From the NCBI RefSeq assembly GCF_900102425.1, contig NZ_FNBT01000004.1:186001-250000 (forward strand): a stretch of DNA of 64,000 bases, in the 5' to 3' direction. Positions 25,415 to 33,681 of the stretch are shown here, piece after piece. The notes beneath the pieces are model-generated. The model worked only from the letters and a program-made list of their open reading frames with translations. It had not been told where the DNA came from and ran no database searches. The stretch comes from Blastococcus aurantiacus. Its GTDB lineage: Bacteria; Actinomycetota; Actinomycetes; Mycobacteriales; Geodermatophilaceae. Position numbers and translations under genes: made by a program. Each line of letters opens with the position of its first letter. Position 1 is the first letter of the stretch.

Positions 25415-25789
25415 ATGACGATGGTTCACGCGGCCTCATCGGTCCTCCACGTGAACGAGCCGGTGGCGATGTCCGCGGCCGCGTGCATGTTCCGCAGCCT
25501 GGGCGACCCCGGCCGGCTGGCGATCCTGCGCCACCTCGCCTCGGGCGAGCACCGGGTCGTGGACCTCACCGCCCATCTCGGCCTGGCGCAGTCGACCGTC
25601 TCGGCGCACCTCGCCTGCCTGCGCGATTGCGGCCTGGTGTCCTCGCGGCCGCACGGCCGTGCCTCGATCTGGTCGCTGGCCCACTCCGCCCAGCTGATGG
25701 AGCTCCTGGCCTCCGCCGAGCGGCTGCTCGCCGCCACCGGCGACGCGGTGGCCCTGTGCCCCACCTACGGCGAGACGGCACTCCGGTGA
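25415..25789 (+). CDS. ArsR/SmtB metal sensor, CmtR-like
   Basis: This 124-residue winged-helix repressor starts at ATG 25415 (a second ATG lies at 25421). The recognition region is HLGLAQSTVSAHLACLRDCG. Within it C68 and C72 match C57 and C61 of mycobacterial CmtR (HLSCLRGCGLV), and C115 in the tail is placed like C102. CmtR is a cadmium/lead sensor that leaves DNA on metal binding. The following gene is a cation diffusion facilitator, which fits metal-induced efflux. The stop overlaps the next start (GTGA), so the operon is tightly coupled. Confidence 0.9.
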   Translation: MTMVHAASSVLHVNEPVAMSAAACMFRSLGDPGRLAILRHLASGEHRVVDLTAHLGLAQSTVSAHLACLRDCGLVSSRPHGRASIWSLAHSAQLMELLASAERLLAATGDAVALCPTYGETALR

Positions 25790-26481
25790 CGACCGAGCGG
25801 ATCCGCCTCGGCCGGCGGGCGCAGCTGCTGGCCGGGGCGTCGGTCGCCTACAACGTGGTCGAGGCGGTGGTGGCCGTGGTCGCGGGGCTCGCGGCCGGCT
25901 CGGTCGCCCTCGTCGGCTTCGGGCTGGACTCCGTCGTCGAGGTGTCCAGCGGTCTGGTCATCCTGTGGCAGTTCCGCTCCCGGCTCCCCGAGTCGCGCGA
26001 GCGACAGGCGCTGCGGCTGATGGCGCTGTCGTTCTTCGCGCTCGCCACCTACGTCGGGGTCGAATCGGTCCGTGCGCTGTTCTCGGGCAGCGACCCGGAC
26101 GCCTCACCGATCGGCATCGGGCTGGCGATCGCCTCCCTGGTCGTCATGCCCTTCCTCTCCTGGGCCCAGCGCCGCACCGGCCGCGCGCTGGGCTCGCAGG
26201 CGGTCGTCGCGGACTCCACGCAGACGCTGCTGTGCACCTACCTGTCCGCGGTGCTGCTGGCCGGCCTCGTCCTGAACGCCACCCTCGGCTGGGGGTGGGC
26301 CGACCCGGTCGCCGGCCTGGTGATCGCCGCCGTCGCCGTCCGTGAGGGCCGCGCCGCGTGGCGAGGCGAGGGGTGCGGCTGCGGGCCGGTCCTCCCCGGC
26401 GCTGCCGCGGAGCACTGCGCCGACGGCTGCTGCGCGCCGGCGCCCACCCTGCAGATCTCGCACCGGGAGGTCGGCCGGTGA
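25786..26481 (+). CDS. Cation diffusion facilitator transporter
   Basis: This 231-residue membrane transporter starts at GTG 25786 inside the sensor stop codon. It has the CDF signature SVALVGFGLDSVVEVSSGLV in the second helix, with the metal-binding Asp and neighbouring acidic residue. The later QAVVADSTQTLLCTYLSAVL contains the second metal-site Asp. Six hydrophobic segments can be counted. In place of a long cytoplasmic domain it has a short cysteine-rich tail (GCGCGP, EHCADGCCAPAP), which could bind soft metals. Export of cadmium, zinc or lead by proton antiport is the expected role, given the CmtR-like sensor. Confidence 0.9.
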   Translation: MTTERIRLGRRAQLLAGASVAYNVVEAVVAVVAGLAAGSVALVGFGLDSVVEVSSGLVILWQFRSRLPESRERQALRLMALSFFALATYVGVESVRALFSGSDPDASPIGIGLAIASLVVMPFLSWAQRRTGRALGSQAVVADSTQTLLCTYLSAVLLAGLVLNATLGWGWADPVAGLVIAAVAVREGRAAWRGEGCGCGPVLPGAAAEHCADGCCAPAPTLQISHREVGR

Positions 26482-27065
26482 CCGTCGGAGCCCTGGTGCT
26501 GTACGTCGTCGCGCTCGTCGTCCTGTTCGGCGTCCGCTCCTGGGTGCAGCGGCGCCGCACCGGCTCGGCCGGTTTCCACGGCATCTCCGGGACGCCGGCC
26601 GAGGCCGGGTGGTGGGGTGGCGTGCTGTTCGTCGCCGCGATCGTCCTGGGGCTCGCCGGGCCGCTGCTCGCGGTGGCCGACGTCGTGCCGACCGATCCGC
26701 CCCTCGTCGTCCGGGTGGCCGGTCTCGTGCTGGCGCTGGCCGGCTTCGCCGTGACGCTCGCCGCACAGACCGGGATGGGGGAGTCCTGGCGGATCGGTGT
26801 CGACCCGGGCGAGCGCACCGAGCTCGTGACGACGGGCGTGTTCGCCCACGTCCGCAACCCGATCTTCACCGCGATGGTGGTCGCCCAGGTCGGCGTCGTG
26901 CTCATGGTGCCCACGTGGGTCAGCGCCCTCGCGCTGGCCGCCCTCGTCGTCGCCGTGCAGCTGCAGGTGCGGGCGGTGGAGGAGCCCTACCTGCGCGCCG
27001 TCCACGGTGACGCGTACGGCGCCTACTCCGCGCAGACCGGCAGGTTCTTGCCGGGGATCGGCTGA
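26478..27065 (+). CDS. Isoprenylcysteine methyltransferase-family membrane protein
   Basis: This 195-residue membrane protein starts at GTG 26478 overlapping the transporter stop. Five hydrophobic segments lead into the ICMT/PEMT-type signature HVRNPIFTAMVVAQVG and EEPYLRAVHGDAYGAYSAQT, which binds S-adenosylmethionine. Bacterial members methylate small molecules, lipids or unknown targets, and some sit in metal-resistance operons without explained role. The 4-base overlap makes it part of the metal operon; the substrate is unknown. Confidence 0.85.
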   Translation: MTVGALVLYVVALVVLFGVRSWVQRRRTGSAGFHGISGTPAEAGWWGGVLFVAAIVLGLAGPLLAVADVVPTDPPLVVRVAGLVLALAGFAVTLAAQTGMGESWRIGVDPGERTELVTTGVFAHVRNPIFTAMVVAQVGVVLMVPTWVSALALAALVVAVQLQVRAVEEPYLRAVHGDAYGAYSAQTGRFLPGIG

Positions 27066-27066
27066 C

Positions 27067-28266
27067 TCAGTCGAAGAAGGCGCCGATGGCGAGAGCCGCG
27101 CCGACCAGCAGTACCAGGAGGACGAGCAGGGTCGTCACGACCGGCACGACGACCCAGCGGCGCTTGAACCGGAACCTCGACTTCGACCGGGCCGGGGGAA
27201 CGGGCGGGGCCGGCTTCACCACCGGACGCGACTCCTTGCGCTCGCGCCGGGTGCCGCGGATGTGCCGCGCCTGGTCACGGGCGTCGCGGGCGACCGATCC
27301 CAGCAGCGCGCGGGACGCCGACGCCAGCGCCAGCAGATCGGCGGCGTCGATGCGCTCCGCCGTTCCGCCCGGGATGGGTCCCGGTGACGACGGAGGAGGC
27401 GGTGGCGCCGGGGCAGGGGCCTTCGGAGCCGACGCGTTCCCGGCGGCGACGGCCGCGAGCTGCGACCGGGCGATGGCCGCGGTGCTCCGCTGGGCGGGGT
27501 CCTTCGTCAGCAGGCCGCGCAGCACCGGCTCGAGCGGTCCGGCGCGCAGCATCGGGGCCGGGGGCTCGGACACGACGCTCATCAGCGTGGCCATGGACTC
27601 GCCGCCGTCGAACGGAGGACGGCCCTCCACCGCGGCGTACAGGGTGGCGCCCAGGGACCACAGGTCTACCGGTGGGCGGGGCTCGTCGCCGTGCGCCCGC
27701 TCCGGCGCCATGTAGGACGGCGAGCCGATCAGCGCACCGTTCGTCGTCAGGCTCGAGTCGCCGGTCGTCGTCGCGATGCCGAAGTCGGTCAGGCAGCCGG
27801 AGCCGTCGGGGCCCACCAGGACGTTCGCCGGCTTCACGTCACGGTGCACGATCCCGAGGGCGTGCGCGGCCCCGAGCGCGTCCAGCACGTGCAGCCCGAT
27901 GCGCGCCACCTCCGCCGGCGGCAGCGGTCCCCGCTCCTCGATGACCTCCTGCAGGCTCCGGGCGGCGACGTGCTTCATCACCAGCCACGGCTTGCCGCCC
28001 TCCTCCACGACGTCGTAGACCGTCGTGACGTGGGGGTGCTCCAGCCGTCCCGCGGCGCGCGCCTCGCGCATCGTGCGCTCGCGGAGGATGGCCCGCTCCT
28101 CTTCGGTGACGTGCAGCGGGAAGGTGACCTCCTTGACCGCCACCTGGCGTTCGAGGACGCGGTCGGTCGCCAGCCACACGGTGCCCATGCCGCCCTGGCC
28201 GAGCACCTCCCCGAGCGCGTACCGGCCGGCGACGACCCGTGTCTGGGGTCCCGTGTCAGCGCTCAT
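27067..28266 (-). CDS. Membrane-anchored Ser/Thr protein kinase (PknB-type)
   Basis: This 399-residue eukaryote-like kinase has an N-terminal catalytic domain (about residues 12-265). It shows the glycine loop GQGGMGTVW, ATP-binding K45 (AVKEV), catalytic loop HRDVKPANVL with D143, DFG at 161-163, and GSPSYMAPERA. A proline-rich linker (about 280-300) and a basic juxtamembrane stretch lead to one C-terminal membrane helix (WVVVPVVTTLLVLLVLLVGA). Only a few residues lie outside, so there is no sensor domain such as PASTA. It is convergent with the methyltransferase gene. Targets are unknown. Confidence 0.95.
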   Translation of the reverse strand: MSADTGPQTRVVAGRYALGEVLGQGGMGTVWLATDRVLERQVAVKEVTFPLHVTEEERAILRERTMREARAAGRLEHPHVTTVYDVVEEGGKPWLVMKHVAARSLQEVIEERGPLPPAEVARIGLHVLDALGAAHALGIVHRDVKPANVLVGPDGSGCLTDFGIATTTGDSSLTTNGALIGSPSYMAPERAHGDEPRPPVDLWSLGATLYAAVEGRPPFDGGESMATLMSVVSEPPAPMLRAGPLEPVLRGLLTKDPAQRSTAAIARSQLAAVAAGNASAPKAPAPAPPPPPSSPGPIPGGTAERIDAADLLALASASRALLGSVARDARDQARHIRGTRRERKESRPVVKPAPPVPPARSKSRFRFKRRWVVVPVVTTLLVLLVLLVGAALAIGAFFD

Positions 28267-28437
28267 GGGGCGATGTCTACCCCTCCGCGGGGCAGCCGAC
28301 CCCCCCGGCGGACCTGCTCGTGGCGACCAGGGCCCGATCCGGTCGGCTCGTCGCCGCGTTGTTGCGGTTCGGCATCGTGCGGCCCTCCGCTGTCACGAGC
28401 TGCGGTACAACTCCTCCCTCACGACCGTGGAGGTCCG

Positions 28438-29127
28438 ATGGTCAGCATCGGGGCCGGAGCCGTGGAGGACCTGCCGACGGCGACCGACCTGATCCGCGAG
28501 TCCTAGGTCGTCGCCCGCGGCCGCTTCGTCGGCGGTCCCACCGTCGTGGCGTCCTCGCCGGACGATGAGGAGCTGTCGCACTCCCTGGTGGTGTGGGAGT
28601 TCGTCCCGGACGAGGTGTACCGCGACGTGCGGACCGACGACGCCCCGTCCCGGGTCGCGGAGGACCATCAAGGCTCGATCCTGGTCGCCGCGAGCGTGAA
28701 CGAGGTGGGCCGGATGCGCGGGGACGAGCCCGTCGAGGTCTTCGTCCAGAGCTTCACCAGCGTGTACAACCTCAACAGCTTCCCGGTCGACCGACCGCTC
28801 TTCGTCTTCCTCCGCCCGGGTCAGGTGCCGAAGGACGAGGTCGCCCGGGACGGTGAGCTCGCCCACGTCATGATCGTGGCGGAGAGCACGCAGTGCTATC
28901 CCGTCGACGACCTCGAGCGGTCCTGCGCGTACGTGGCGGACACGCCGGGAGGGAAGCCGGAGGCAGCGCTCGCCCGAGGAGACCTCGTGCCCCGCGGCCT
29001 GTCGCAGGAGGTGATCGAGGCGGCCGGGGCGGTGCCCGAGGTGGTCGACTCCGGGTACTTCCAGGCCACCGCGCCGATCGACGCGGAGCGCTACACCGCG
29101 ATCCCCGGCGGAGGGGGCGAAGGCTGA
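28438..29127 (+). pseudogene. Hypothetical gene interrupted by in-frame TAG
   Basis: ATG 28438 has a perfect GGAGG four bases upstream. After 22 codons (ending TATDLIRES) there is a TAG at 28504-28506. The same frame then stays open for 206 codons with normal composition (VVARGRFVGGPTVVASSPDD, then ELSHSLVVWEFVPDEVYRDV). The phrase before and after the stop joins naturally as DLIRES-x-VVARGRFV, which suggests a GAC-like codon was lost. Translation could restart at GTG 28546, giving 193 residues, but no ribosome site is there. No signal peptide is visible. Sequencing error or stop readthrough are alternatives. Confidence 0.6.
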
Positions 29128-29130
29128 CCG

Positions 29131-29204
29131 TGGGGCGGGTGGGGCTCGAACCCACGACCCAGGGATTATGAGTCCCATGCTCTGACCAGCTGAGCTACCG
29201 CCCC
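29131..29204 (-). tRNA. tRNA with CAT anticodon (tRNA-Met, or tRNA-Ile2)
   Basis: On the minus strand the acceptor GGGGCGG (29204-29198) pairs with CCGCCCC (29138-29132), with discriminator A at 29131. The D arm has TAGCTCAGCTGGTCAGAGC and the T arm GGGTTCGAGCCCC. The anticodon stem GGGAC/ATCCC carries CAT at 29168-29170. The initiator-type mismatch at the acceptor end is absent, so this is an elongator tRNA-Met or a lysidine-modified tRNA-Ile. CCA is not encoded. Confidence 0.93.
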
Positions 29205-29348
29205 GGCGCGAACAGCCTGCCAGAGAGATGCGGATCACAGTCGGACCGATGTGGAGGCATGTCCGCTGGTCGCGTCGGCGAGTTCGCCGGATGGCCGCCT
29301 CATGGGCGTCGTTATCGGCCTGTGACATACCCAGGTTCCGGTTGTACC

Positions 29349-29541
29349 GTCGCCTGCGGTCCAGCCGAGCTTCGCCCTCGAACCCGAGAGCCTCGGCCGG
29401 ACCCCGCCGAACCCGCCGGCCTGATGGCCGGGGGACCGGGGACCCACCGCAGTTCTGGGGTGAGTCCTGCCCGCGTACGGGGACGCCGGGCAGGTAGGGC
29501 ACCTAACGGCCCGAACCCGTCAGCTAACTCGGTAGGCGGAC
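29349..29541 (+). promoter_or_regulatory. c-di-AMP (ydaO/yuaA) riboswitch
   Basis: The 5' leader of the M23 peptidase gene carries the hallmark ends of the ydaO riboswitch. The 3' conserved strand is CCGAACCCGTCAGCTAACTC followed by GGTAGGCG (to 29538). The 5' part has GCCGAGC, CCGCCGAACCCGCCGG, GGGGGACCGGGGACCCAC and GGGGTGAGTCCTGC. A closing stem pairs CGCCT (29351-29355) with AGGCG (29534-29538). In actinobacteria this class sits before cell-wall hydrolase genes and switches them off when c-di-AMP is high. Boundaries are approximate. Confidence 0.92.
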
Positions 29542-29564
29542 GTGAGGAACGGAGAACCGTCGCC

Positions 29565-30833
29565 TTGGCGACCTCGCACCACCTGCACACCACCACCTCT
29601 CCCCGCCGCCGACGTCTCCGGACGTCCCTGATCGCCGCCACGCTGCTGGCCGCCGCGTTCGTCGGCGCACCAGCCGCCACCGCGGCGCCCGCCGACGACG
29701 CCCGCGTCGAGGCGGCCCGCTCCCAGCACGACGCCGTCGCCGCGGAGATCGCCGCTCTCGGCGGACGCGTGGCCGAGGCCGAGCAGAAGCTGCAGCGGAT
29801 GACGCTGGAGGCCGAGGCCGCCAGCGGGAACGCGCTCGCCGCCCAGGCCGCGCTCGACGCCGCGACACAGGAGGCGGAGGCCGCCGAGGTCGCCCTCTTC
29901 GAAGCGAAGCAGGCCGTCGGGCAGGCCCAGGACGAGGTCTCCGAGATCGGGCGCCAGGCCTACATGGGCGGTGGCCAGCAGGCCTTCGGCGACCTGCACC
30001 TGCTCCTGGACGCCGGGGGGCCCGCCGAGCTCCTCCAGCAGGCCGCGACGCTCGACACCCTCGGCGAGCAGCGGGCGAAGACCCTGGACGCCATGAAGAT
30101 CCTCGAGGTGCAGCAGGCCCGCGCCGAGCAGGCCGCGCAGGCAACCGTCGGGGAGCGGGACCGCGCCGCCGGCGCCGCCGCGGAGGCGCACGCCGCCGCA
30201 GCGCGGCAGCTGTCCGGTGCGCAGGCCGAGTTCGACGCCCTGGCCCTGCAGCGGCTGGGGCTGGCCCGGCAGCTGCGGGACGCCGAGATCCGGCTGCTGC
30301 AGATGCAGGGCGCCCGCGACGCCGCCCGGGCCTGGGAGACCCAGCGGGCCGCCCGCGAGGCGGCCGCCGCAGCCGCCAGCGCCGTCACGACCACGGCGGC
30401 TCCCGCGACCCGGACCCTCGCCTCGGGCGGCGGCGGCGCCGTCGCGCCGACGACCGGCCGGGTCACCTCCTGCTACGGCTCCCGTTGGGGCACGCTGCAC
30501 GCCGGCGTCGACATCGCCGCCCCGATCGGCACGCCGGTGTTCACACCGGAGAGCGGCGTCGTCCTGCAGGCCGGGCCGGCCAGCGGGTTCGGCCTGGCCG
30601 TCGCGGTGCAGCACGGCGACGGGACGATCACCCTCTACGGCCACGTCAACCGGTTCTTCGTCAGCGCAGGCCAGACGGTCGGCGCGGGGGAGCAGATCGC
30701 CGAGGTCGGCAACCGCGGGCAGTCCACCGGCCCGCACCTCCACTTCGAGGTGCACAAGGGCGGCCTGTACGCCAACCGCACCAACCCGGTGCCGTGGCTG
30801 AACGCGCACGGCATCTCCCTCGGCGGCTGCTGA
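29565..30833 (+). CDS. Secreted M23 peptidase with coiled-coil
   Basis: This 422-residue protein starts at TTG 29565, chosen because GGAGAA lies 8 bases upstream and a signal peptide begins there (basic RRRRLRTSLIAATLLAAAFV, cleavage near ATAAP). A long alanine/glutamate-rich coiled coil covers about residues 45-290, as in EnvC/RipA-type regulators. The C-terminal LytM domain has HAGVDIAAPIGTPVF with the zinc His and Asp, then LYGHVNRFFV and GPHLHFEVHKGG with the remaining His ligands. All zinc residues are present, so it should cut peptidoglycan cross-bridges. A c-di-AMP riboswitch precedes it. Confidence 0.93.
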   Translation: MATSHHLHTTTSPRRRRLRTSLIAATLLAAAFVGAPAATAAPADDARVEAARSQHDAVAAEIAALGGRVAEAEQKLQRMTLEAEAASGNALAAQAALDAATQEAEAAEVALFEAKQAVGQAQDEVSEIGRQAYMGGGQQAFGDLHLLLDAGGPAELLQQAATLDTLGEQRAKTLDAMKILEVQQARAEQAAQATVGERDRAAGAAAEAHAAAARQLSGAQAEFDALALQRLGLARQLRDAEIRLLQMQGARDAARAWETQRAAREAAAAAASAVTTTAAPATRTLASGGGGAVAPTTGRVTSCYGSRWGTLHAGVDIAAPIGTPVFTPESGVVLQAGPASGFGLAVAVQHGDGTITLYGHVNRFFVSAGQTVGAGEQIAEVGNRGQSTGPHLHFEVHKGGLYANRTNPVPWLNAHGISLGGC

Positions 30834-30850
30834 CCACCGGCGGCGCCCCC

Positions 30851-31531
30851 GTGCCGGATCATGAACCGGTGCGGACGCCGGGCAGGGACGACACCACGTG
30901 GCTGCGGGCGTCGCTGCTGGTGCTCCTGCTCGTCGCGGGCCTCGTCGTCGCGCTGACCGTCGAGCTCCCCGACGTGGACGTCGTCCGGCGCTGGCTGGAC
31001 GACGTCGGGGGAGCGGGCTGGGCCGGGCTGGTGGGCGGCGTCGGCCTGGTGCTGATGGCGCCCGTGCCGCGCACCGCCGTCTCCGTGCTGCTCGGTCTGG
31101 TCGCGGGGTTCGTCCCCGGCCTGCTCGTGGCCCTGGCGGGGGCGATGCTGGCCGCGCTCGGCAGCTTCGGGCTGGCCCGCTGGCTGGGCCGGGCCGCGGT
31201 CACCCGGCTGGCCGGACCGCGGCTGGCCCGGCTGGACCGGCTGCTGGTCGACCGCGGCTTCGTGTCGCTGCTCGTCGGCCGGCTGCTCCCCGTCGTGCCG
31301 TTCGTCGTGCTCAGCTACGGCAGCGGGCTGACCGCGATGCGCCTGTTGCCCTACCTTGCCGCGACCGCGCTCGGCATCCTGCCGAGCACCGTCGTCCAGG
31401 TGGGCGTCGGGGCCTCGGCGCCCGCACTGGTCTCCGGCGTCACGGCAGCCGTGGCGCTGCCGCTGGTGGCCCTGGCCGTGGCCGGCGCGTTGTGGTTCCG
31501 ACGGCGCCGCGCGGGCGTCAGCCCTTCCTGA
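30851..31531 (+). CDS. TVP38/TMEM64 (VTT-domain) membrane protein
   Basis: This 226-residue membrane protein starts at GTG 30851 (a GTG at 30869 is also possible). The VTT/DedA-like core includes APVPRTAVSVLLGLVAGFVP, LGSFGLARWLGR, and LLVGRLLPVVPFVVLSYGSG with the conserved GR and P residues. About six hydrophobic segments are seen. Family members act in lipid flipping or envelope homeostasis. It follows the M23 gene by 17 bases and may share its riboswitch-controlled transcript. Its last 14 bases overlap the end of a convergent gene. Confidence 0.88.
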   Translation: MPDHEPVRTPGRDDTTWLRASLLVLLLVAGLVVALTVELPDVDVVRRWLDDVGGAGWAGLVGGVGLVLMAPVPRTAVSVLLGLVAGFVPGLLVALAGAMLAALGSFGLARWLGRAAVTRLAGPRLARLDRLLVDRGFVSLLVGRLLPVVPFVVLSYGSGLTAMRLLPYLAATALGILPSTVVQVGVGASAPALVSGVTAAVALPLVALAVAGALWFRRRRAGVSPS

Positions 31532-32411
31532 ACAGCCGGCCGAGCACGCCGCCGGCCCCGCCCATGGTGCGCGCGGCCAGCTGCAGGATCGGGCCACCGG
31601 GGATGCCCGGCACTTTCTGCACGATCGGCGCCAGCGCGAGCAGACCCCCGACGTCGTGCACTCTGAGCTGGCGCCGCGCCACGGCGGGCACCGGGTTGAC
31701 CCGCCCCGACGCCGCCTCGAGGAGCAGCTCCGCCGACGCCTCGACCGCCGGCCCCTCGTGGCAGCCGCCGGGCACCGGCCGCACGACCCAGCCCTCCGGA
31801 TCGGCGGCGAAGGACCAGCCGCCGTCCGGCGTCGCCAGCGTGACCCCGCCGGTGATGCCGCACGAGGTGGCCAGGGCCCCGGTGACGTCGGTGAGCGCGG
31901 CCAGGCCCGACTGCAGGACCTCCGGTGGGGGCGGCTGCGCGCCGCACGAGACCAGGTCCAGGCCGTGCACGGCCAGCTCGTAGGCCTGCCCCAGGACGAC
32001 GCTGAGCAGAGGTACCCGGCCGACCACCGAGACCGTGGGCGCGGTGTCGAGCTCGACCGGCTCCTCGGCGAGGTAGCGCGCGGTCGCCTCGCGGTTGCGG
32101 CGGAGCGCGTCCAGCACCTCCTCGCGGGAGGCCCCGGCGTGCGCTGCGGTGACGCGGGCGTTGACGGCGTCGGGGTCGGGCTGGGGGCCCGTGGCGCCGG
32201 TGCGGGCGGACTGCACGAGATCGGTCATCGCCGTGTGGTCGTCCCAGCAGCCGAGGTGCACGCAGATCTCGTGCGCCCGCCATCCCGGCAGACGCGAGGA
32301 GCGGCTCAGGTCCACCCGCTCGGCCTCGGCGAGGAAGGCGTCCCACGCGCCCAGCACGCGCGCCCCCACCTCCTCGCGCCCGGCGTCGGCCATGCCCTGG
32401 CGTCGTCCCAT
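31518..32411 (-). CDS. Maleylpyruvate-isomerase-fold (DinB-like) protein
   Basis: This protein of about 297 residues belongs to the actinobacterial TIGR03083-type group. The N-terminal four-helix region has LPGWRAHEICVHLGCWDDHT, and AYELAVHGLDLVSC supplies further histidines of the usual metal site. The C-terminal half resembles a sterol-carrier-like or unclassified domain (GVTLATPDGGWSFAADPEGW). Members use mycothiol or have no known reaction. Start codons compete at 32447, 32411 and 32393, none with a clear ribosome site. It is divergent from the diguanylate cyclase gene across a strong palindrome. Confidence 0.8.
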   Translation of the reverse strand: MGRRQGMADAGREEVGARVLGAWDAFLAEAERVDLSRSSRLPGWRAHEICVHLGCWDDHTAMTDLVQSARTGATGPQPDPDAVNARVTAAHAGASREEVLDALRRNREATARYLAEEPVELDTAPTVSVVGRVPLLSVVLGQAYELAVHGLDLVSCGAQPPPPEVLQSGLAALTDVTGALATSCGITGGVTLATPDGGWSFAADPEGWVVRPVPGGCHEGPAVEASAELLLEAASGRVNPVPAVARRQLRVHDVGGLLALAPIVQKVPGIPGGPILQLAARTMGGAGGVLGRLFRKG

Positions 32412-32472
32412 GTCGGGCGCGTACCCGGGCGGGAGCGCGGCAGGCATGACATGCGGCTCACGCTGTTCCGCA

Positions 32473-32504
32473 ACCTGCCCTCACCCCCTGGGGTGAGGGC
32501 AGGT
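32473..32504. promoter_or_regulatory. 32-bp palindrome in divergent promoter region
   Basis: ACCTGCCCTCACCCC (32473-32487) is perfectly complementary to GGGGTGAGGGCAGGT (32490-32504), with two bases between. It lies upstream of both the DinB-like gene and the diguanylate cyclase gene. The position suits an operator better than a terminator. Confidence 0.55.
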
Positions 32505-32538
32505 CAAGCGGCGGTGCCGCGACGACGATCGCAGAGGT

Positions 32539-33681
32539 GTGACCAGGACAGTTCCGGGGGACCGCCGCTTCCGCGGCGCACCGGCGGGCGCCCGCGACGC
32601 GGGTCGGTTCCGCCGGCTCCTCGGGGTCCTCCGCGACGGGCTGTACCGGCCGCTGGCCGAGGACGACGACCGCGTCGCCTACTGGGTGCGCCACGTGCGC
32701 TACGGCGTGCTGCTCAGCGAGATCAGCGCCGTCGCCGTGCTGGTCTACACGCTCTTCACCGAGACCCCGGGTCGGCACCACCCGCTGCTCCTGGGTGCCG
32801 CGGCGCTCGTCGTCCTGACCTGCCCGGCGCTGCTGCTCCTGCCGCTGGCCGACATGATGCGCGACTCCCGCGGCCCCACGATGTTCTACCTCTGGACGCT
32901 GGCCACGACCGTGGTCGTCCTCTTCGGCACCTGGCTGGACGGTGGGGCCGCGAGCCCGCTGGACGCCCTGCTGTTCCTCACCCTGACCTACATGGCCGTG
33001 GCCTATCCGCCGCACGGCGTCGTCGCCATGGGCGCGGCGATGATGGGCGGCTACGTCGCGCTCTTCGGGATGTCCGGGCTGACGACGTCCGCCGCGTTCT
33101 TCGTCGCGGTCATGGGCGCGTTCACGCTCATCTGCACCATGGCGTCGGCCAATTCGTGGGCGGCGCACGAGCGCCAGGTCCAGCTCATCACCACCCAGCG
33201 CACGCTGGCCGCCACCGACCCCCTCACCGGCATCCCCAACCGGCGCACCCTCATCGAGCGGCTGCCGCTCGCCGTGGAGGCCGCTGCGAGCGGGCGGCGG
33301 ACGGTGGTCTGCGCCGTCGACCTCGACGGCTTCAAGGCCGTCAACGACCGGGACGGGCACGCCGCCGGCGACGCGCTGCTCAAGGCCGTCGCCTCGGTCC
33401 TGGGGGCAGCGGTGCGGGAGACCGACACGGTGGCCCGGCTGGGTGGCGACGAGTTCGCCGTCCTGGCCGACGTCTCGGACGCCTTCTCCGGCGAGATGCT
33501 GGCCGAGCGCCTGCGCCAGGCGATCGCGCTGGTGGGCGCCCGGGGCGGTGTGACCGCCAGCATCGGCGTGGCGGAGATCGTGCCGGGCGAGGACGTCGCC
33601 GACCTGATGCACCGGGCCGACGCCGCGATGTACCGCGCCAAGGCCGCCGGCGGCGACCGGTTCGCCCTGCCGCACGCCTGA
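32539..33681 (+). CDS. Membrane diguanylate cyclase (GGDEF)
   Basis: This 380-residue protein makes the second messenger c-di-GMP from two GTP. The N-terminal half has about six membrane helices (residues 55-200). The catalytic GGDEF domain follows, with DPLTGIPNRRTL at about 227-238 and an intact GGDEF at 302-306. The product-inhibition site RxxD (RETD, 293-296) is exactly five residues before GGDEF. No EAL domain is present. The GTG start at 32539 has AGAGG very close, so a later start cannot be excluded. The membrane domain does not match a named sensor (MASE-like fold possible). Confidence 0.93.
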   Translation: MTRTVPGDRRFRGAPAGARDAGRFRRLLGVLRDGLYRPLAEDDDRVAYWVRHVRYGVLLSEISAVAVLVYTLFTETPGRHHPLLLGAAALVVLTCPALLLLPLADMMRDSRGPTMFYLWTLATTVVVLFGTWLDGGAASPLDALLFLTLTYMAVAYPPHGVVAMGAAMMGGYVALFGMSGLTTSAAFFVAVMGAFTLICTMASANSWAAHERQVQLITTQRTLAATDPLTGIPNRRTLIERLPLAVEAAASGRRTVVCAVDLDGFKAVNDRDGHAAGDALLKAVASVLGAAVRETDTVARLGGDEFAVLADVSDAFSGEMLAERLRQAIALVGARGGVTASIGVAEIVPGEDVADLMHRADAAMYRAKAAGGDRFALPHA

